From JBBQXY01 sp051004815 (GTDB lineage: Bacteria > Chloroflexota > Ktedonobacteria > Ktedonobacterales > Ktedonobacteraceae): a DNA stretch of 27,723 bases. The notes under the pieces are model-generated. The model did no database searches. It saw nothing but the letters and a program-made list of their open reading frames with translations, and was not told the DNA's origin. The DNA lies in the NCBI GenBank assembly GCA_051004815.1, contig JBPCJY010000117.1, forward strand, positions 1 through 27,723, read 5' to 3'. A program made the translations under genes and the position numbers. This document shows, piece after piece, positions 26,776 to 27,723 of the stretch. Numbering within the stretch: position 1 is the stretch's first letter; every line of letters starts with the position of its first letter.

Positions 26776-27474
26776 ATGAATATGTCTGAGGAAGAGTACG
26801 ACGATTATCGCGAACCAGAACCCGATGAGCCTACCACCTATGCTCATAGTGATCGCTCGCGCTACTTTTTCGCCTTGATGAGCTTCCTCGTCGCCCTCAT
26901 CTTCCTCAGTACCTATCTCAACAACGTGTATGATCTTCTTTCCGGTTGGCTCCTCCTGCTCGGCACTGCCGCCTTTGGAGCCGTTGGAGTACTCTTCCTC
27001 GTACCCAATAGTATATTGAATCGTCCAATGAGTCCAAGCAGTAACCCCTCAAACAGCGCAGACGATAATAGCTTGCGAGAAGCTGACACAGTTGACAGTT
27101 TTGTAGAAGGTGAGTTGAGTTCGTTCGAGCTCCTCGTAGAGGAGGCACTCAGTTCTATTCCTCCTGCGTTTCACGAAAAGATGGAAAACGTGCTGGTGCA
27201 AGTGCAATACGAACCAGGCGCAGATGTCATGCAGCGAGTGGGCATCAAAGCCGGATACACGCTCCTCGGACTCTATGAAGGGGTACCGTTGACCTCCTAT
27301 GGTCAAGCGAGCATGCCGCACCCTGAGATCATTACCATTTATCAGCACACGATTGAGGCCTATTGCCATGGAAATTCCGACTGCATTCGCGAGCAAGTGC
27401 AGCACACCGTCCTGCACGAAGTCGCTCATCACTTTGGCATTGATCACGAGGAAATGCCTATCTGGATTCTATGA
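26776..27474 (+). CDS. Membrane protein with C-terminal zincin metallopeptidase domain
   Basis: A 232-residue protein. After an acidic N-terminal tail come two hydrophobic helices (about residues 30-48 and 54-77), then a Ser/Asn-rich linker and a C-terminal domain of about 110 residues. This domain ends in HEVAHHFGIDH, with His214, Glu215 and His218 forming HExxH and His224 or Asp223 as a likely third ligand. It fits the small bacterial zincin-like metallopeptidase family (PF06262 type), here fused to a membrane anchor. Its substrate is unknown. The start may be 26776 or the ATG at 26782, with AGGA about 14 bases before the first. It is probably transcribed alone from the extended -10 promoter. 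Confidence 0.8.
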   Translation: MNMSEEEYDDYREPEPDEPTTYAHSDRSRYFFALMSFLVALIFLSTYLNNVYDLLSGWLLLLGTAAFGAVGVLFLVPNSILNRPMSPSSNPSNSADDNSLREADTVDSFVEGELSSFELLVEEALSSIPPAFHEKMENVLVQVQYEPGADVMQRVGIKAGYTLLGLYEGVPLTSYGQASMPHPEIITIYQHTIEAYCHGNSDCIREQVQHTVLHEVAHHFGIDHEEMPIWIL

Positions 27475-27723
27475 AGATGCCGTATTCTTTGCTGTAAAAC
27501 AGACATCCCATCGCTCCAAACAATCAATTCATTTGAGCCTTTGCCGGTACTGCCTGAGCAAGCAATCTTTTCCCCAGCAGCCAGAGTCCCAAACCAACCG
27601 TTCTCTAAAACATGGACATTTGGGACACAGCCCAAACATCGCCTTTAGTTCCTGCTTCAACGAGAGTAGTTTCACTTACAGGAAACTGCAAGCCAGAGCT
27701 ACTCTCTCCACAGGCGTTTTGTG

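Noticed and set aside
27444..27635. Minus-strand open frame of 63 codons near the window end
   Set aside because: No recognisable domain, it overlaps the stop of the metallopeptidase gene, and no ribosome binding site is convincing. I see no supported gene in 27475-27723.

Overview
The window looks like chromosomal DNA of a Gram-positive-like, G+C-moderate bacterium, most probably a Ktedonobacteria-type Chloroflexota. The basis is indirect: a GH38 mannosidase, a double-zinc-ribbon membrane protein, a gyrB without adjacent gyrA, an LLM-class F420/FMN oxidoreductase, an AraC regulator with an unfamiliar C-terminal half, and dispersed palindromic repeats. No rRNA, tRNA or CRISPR array was seen, and the taxonomic call is an inference.

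Left flank (1-6483): a short dispersed repeat copy at the very start, an alpha-mannosidase gene, a membrane-anchored double zinc ribbon protein, and gyrB with a good sigma-70-type promoter about 200 bases upstream. Between gyrB and the next gene (6484-6677) lie three iterated GTTGAGA units, a perfect 15-bp hairpin and a plausible promoter.

Centre (6678-23366): seven tightly packed same-strand genes form one operon. Four junctions overlap as ATGA or TGATG, one overlaps by 22 bases and one has a 17-base gap. In order they encode an N6-adenine DNA methyltransferase with a degenerate HsdR-N-like head, an OLD/SMC-like ATPase, a small TOPRIM-like protein, a two-TRD HsdS-like specificity protein, a giant NERD + pseudokinase + kinase + P-loop ATPase protein, a 568-residue protein of unknown fold, and a giant PD-(D/E)XK-like + HerA-like ATPase. 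This order matches, gene for gene, MAD2-MAD8 of the methylation-associated defense system (MADS), an anti-phage system known from Pseudomonas. The identification rests on remembered family architecture and gene order, not on a database search. No HsdR is present. No MAD1 (helix-turn-helix) gene is visible upstream. A TPR-protein gene follows 44 bases downstream and may be an accessory member.

A working picture, which is inference: the methyltransferase with the specificity subunit marks self DNA, the kinase/ATPase and the HerA-like nuclease-ATPase act as sensor and effector, and the OLD-like ATPase/TOPRIM pair is an additional DNA-processing arm.

Right flank (24274-27723): a convergent LLM-class oxidoreductase gene, a roughly 600-base non-coding stretch with a nested inverted-repeat (MITE/REP-like) structure related to the repeat at base 1, an AraC-type regulator, and a small membrane protein ending in a zinc metallopeptidase motif. 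The defence genes look more A+T-rich than the mannosidase and gyrB genes, consistent with acquisition by transfer.
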